A program made the translations under genes and the position numbers. 64,000 nt of DNA from contig NZ_JXYH01000004.1 in the NCBI RefSeq assembly GCF_001262635.1, positions 62,001-126,000 of the forward strand. The letters are read 5' to 3'. Position 1 is the stretch's first letter, and each line of letters begins with the position of its first letter. Under the pieces are notes generated by a model, which saw only the letters and a program-made list of their open reading frames with translations, was not told the origin of the DNA and did no database searches. Of the stretch, positions 63,661-64,000 are shown piece by piece. The stretch comes from Aestuariivita boseongensis. GTDB taxonomy: Bacteria > Pseudomonadota > Alphaproteobacteria > Rhodobacterales > Rhodobacteraceae.

Positions 63661-64000
63661 ATGACTGACTGGCCGCAGGGCTATGGGCTGCAGGTGCTGG
63701 AGGAGGTCGACAGCACGCTGAACGAGGCCGCCCGGATCGCGCCGGGGCTGAGCGGGCCGGTCTGGATCATGGCGCGCAGGCAAACCGCGGCGCGCGGGCG
63801 GCGCGGACGGCCCTGGATCGTTCCGGAAGGTAACCTGTCGGCCACGCTGGTGATGCGCCCCGAAGGCGGGCCAGAGACAGCGGCGCTGCGGTCCTTCGTG
63901 GCCGCACTGGCGCTTTATGACAGCATCGCCGATGTGACGGGCCGGACCGACGGCCTCGCGCTGAAATGGCCCAATGACGTGCTTCTGAACGGCGGCAAGC
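63661..64000 (+). CDS. birA: biotin-[acetyl-CoA-carboxylase] ligase (3' partial)
   Basis: The first 113 residues are visible before the window ends. The protein joins biotin to carrier lysines such as Lys607 of the methylcrotonyl-CoA carboxylase alpha chain in this window. LQVLEEVDSTLNEAARIA is the substrate-binding start of the catalytic domain, RRGRPWIVPEGNLSATLVM is the biotinyl-AMP loop (here RRGRPW where GRGRRGRxW is usual), and LKWPNDVLLNGGK is the biotin-site motif. There is no N-terminal DNA-binding domain, so it is the short, non-repressor class. In Rhodobacterales it commonly follows nuoN, often before a type III pantothenate kinase gene; here that would lie outside the window. Confidence 0.93.
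   Translation, partial: MTDWPQGYGLQVLEEVDSTLNEAARIAPGLSGPVWIMARRQTAARGRRGRPWIVPEGNLSATLVMRPEGGPETAALRSFVAALALYDSIADVTGRTDGLALKWPNDVLLNGGK

Overview
The window is high-GC, gene-dense bacterial chromosome that reads as an alphaproteobacterium of the Rhodobacterales (Roseobacter group). The evidence is a nuoA-N operon carrying extra small genes of the type known from Paracoccus/Rhodobacter, a NuoE with a long C-terminal tail, kynurenine and leucine catabolism, and a TGA-N9-TCA iron box in front of hemP. I see no rRNA, tRNA, CRISPR, transposase or phage gene. No stretch longer than 300 bp lacks a gene; the longest gap is the 268 bp divergent region at 15465-15732.

Layout. 1-3627: tryptophan to anthranilate (kynA, kynU) with a 5'-truncated TetR regulator and a short-chain dehydrogenase. 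3795-7455: an isoprenylcysteine-methyltransferase-like protein, then pntAB transhydrogenase with a good terminator. 7542-8940: a small iron-linked block (hypothetical gene behind a 12-bp inverted repeat, dps, and divergent hemP-DUF1289 behind an iron box). 9135-11421: a DUF3422 protein convergent with, and overlapping, a YeeE/YedE transporter. 11639-23638: a peptide-type ABC transporter (binding protein and two permeases on the minus strand, a double-ATPase on the plus strand) divergent from argE and four tandem M20 amidohydrolase paralogues, which together look like an uptake-and-deacylation system for N-acyl amino acids or peptides. 23669-27056: moaA-waaA-glycosyltransferase with overlapping ends. 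27144-33530: a lipoprotein, alkD-like, glmS, glmU, gph and a DegT-type aminotransferase. 33598-43083: the leucine/isovalerate pathway (ivd, acyl-CoA ligase, both methylcrotonyl-CoA carboxylase subunits, GST, HMG-CoA lyase, methylglutaconyl-CoA hydratase), interrupted by an inverted ompW. 44053-63597: the complete 14-gene nuo operon with twelve extra genes between the subunit genes. 63661-end: birA, truncated at its 3' end.

Most notable. Three of the extra nuo-operon genes encode secreted proteins that appear to be paralogues: each has two cysteines 64, 66 or 65 residues apart and a matching C-terminal motif. NuoE ends in a helix-hairpin-helix tail that recurs, 68 of 73 residues identical, in the next gene, a membrane-anchored protein. 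These two points suggest a Rhodobacterales-specific accessory set for complex I. Several families of intergenic palindromes occur; one double-hairpin family shows compensating base changes between its two copies. Coordinates of starts were chosen from ribosome-binding sites and family N-termini; all names come from motifs recognised by eye, with no database search.
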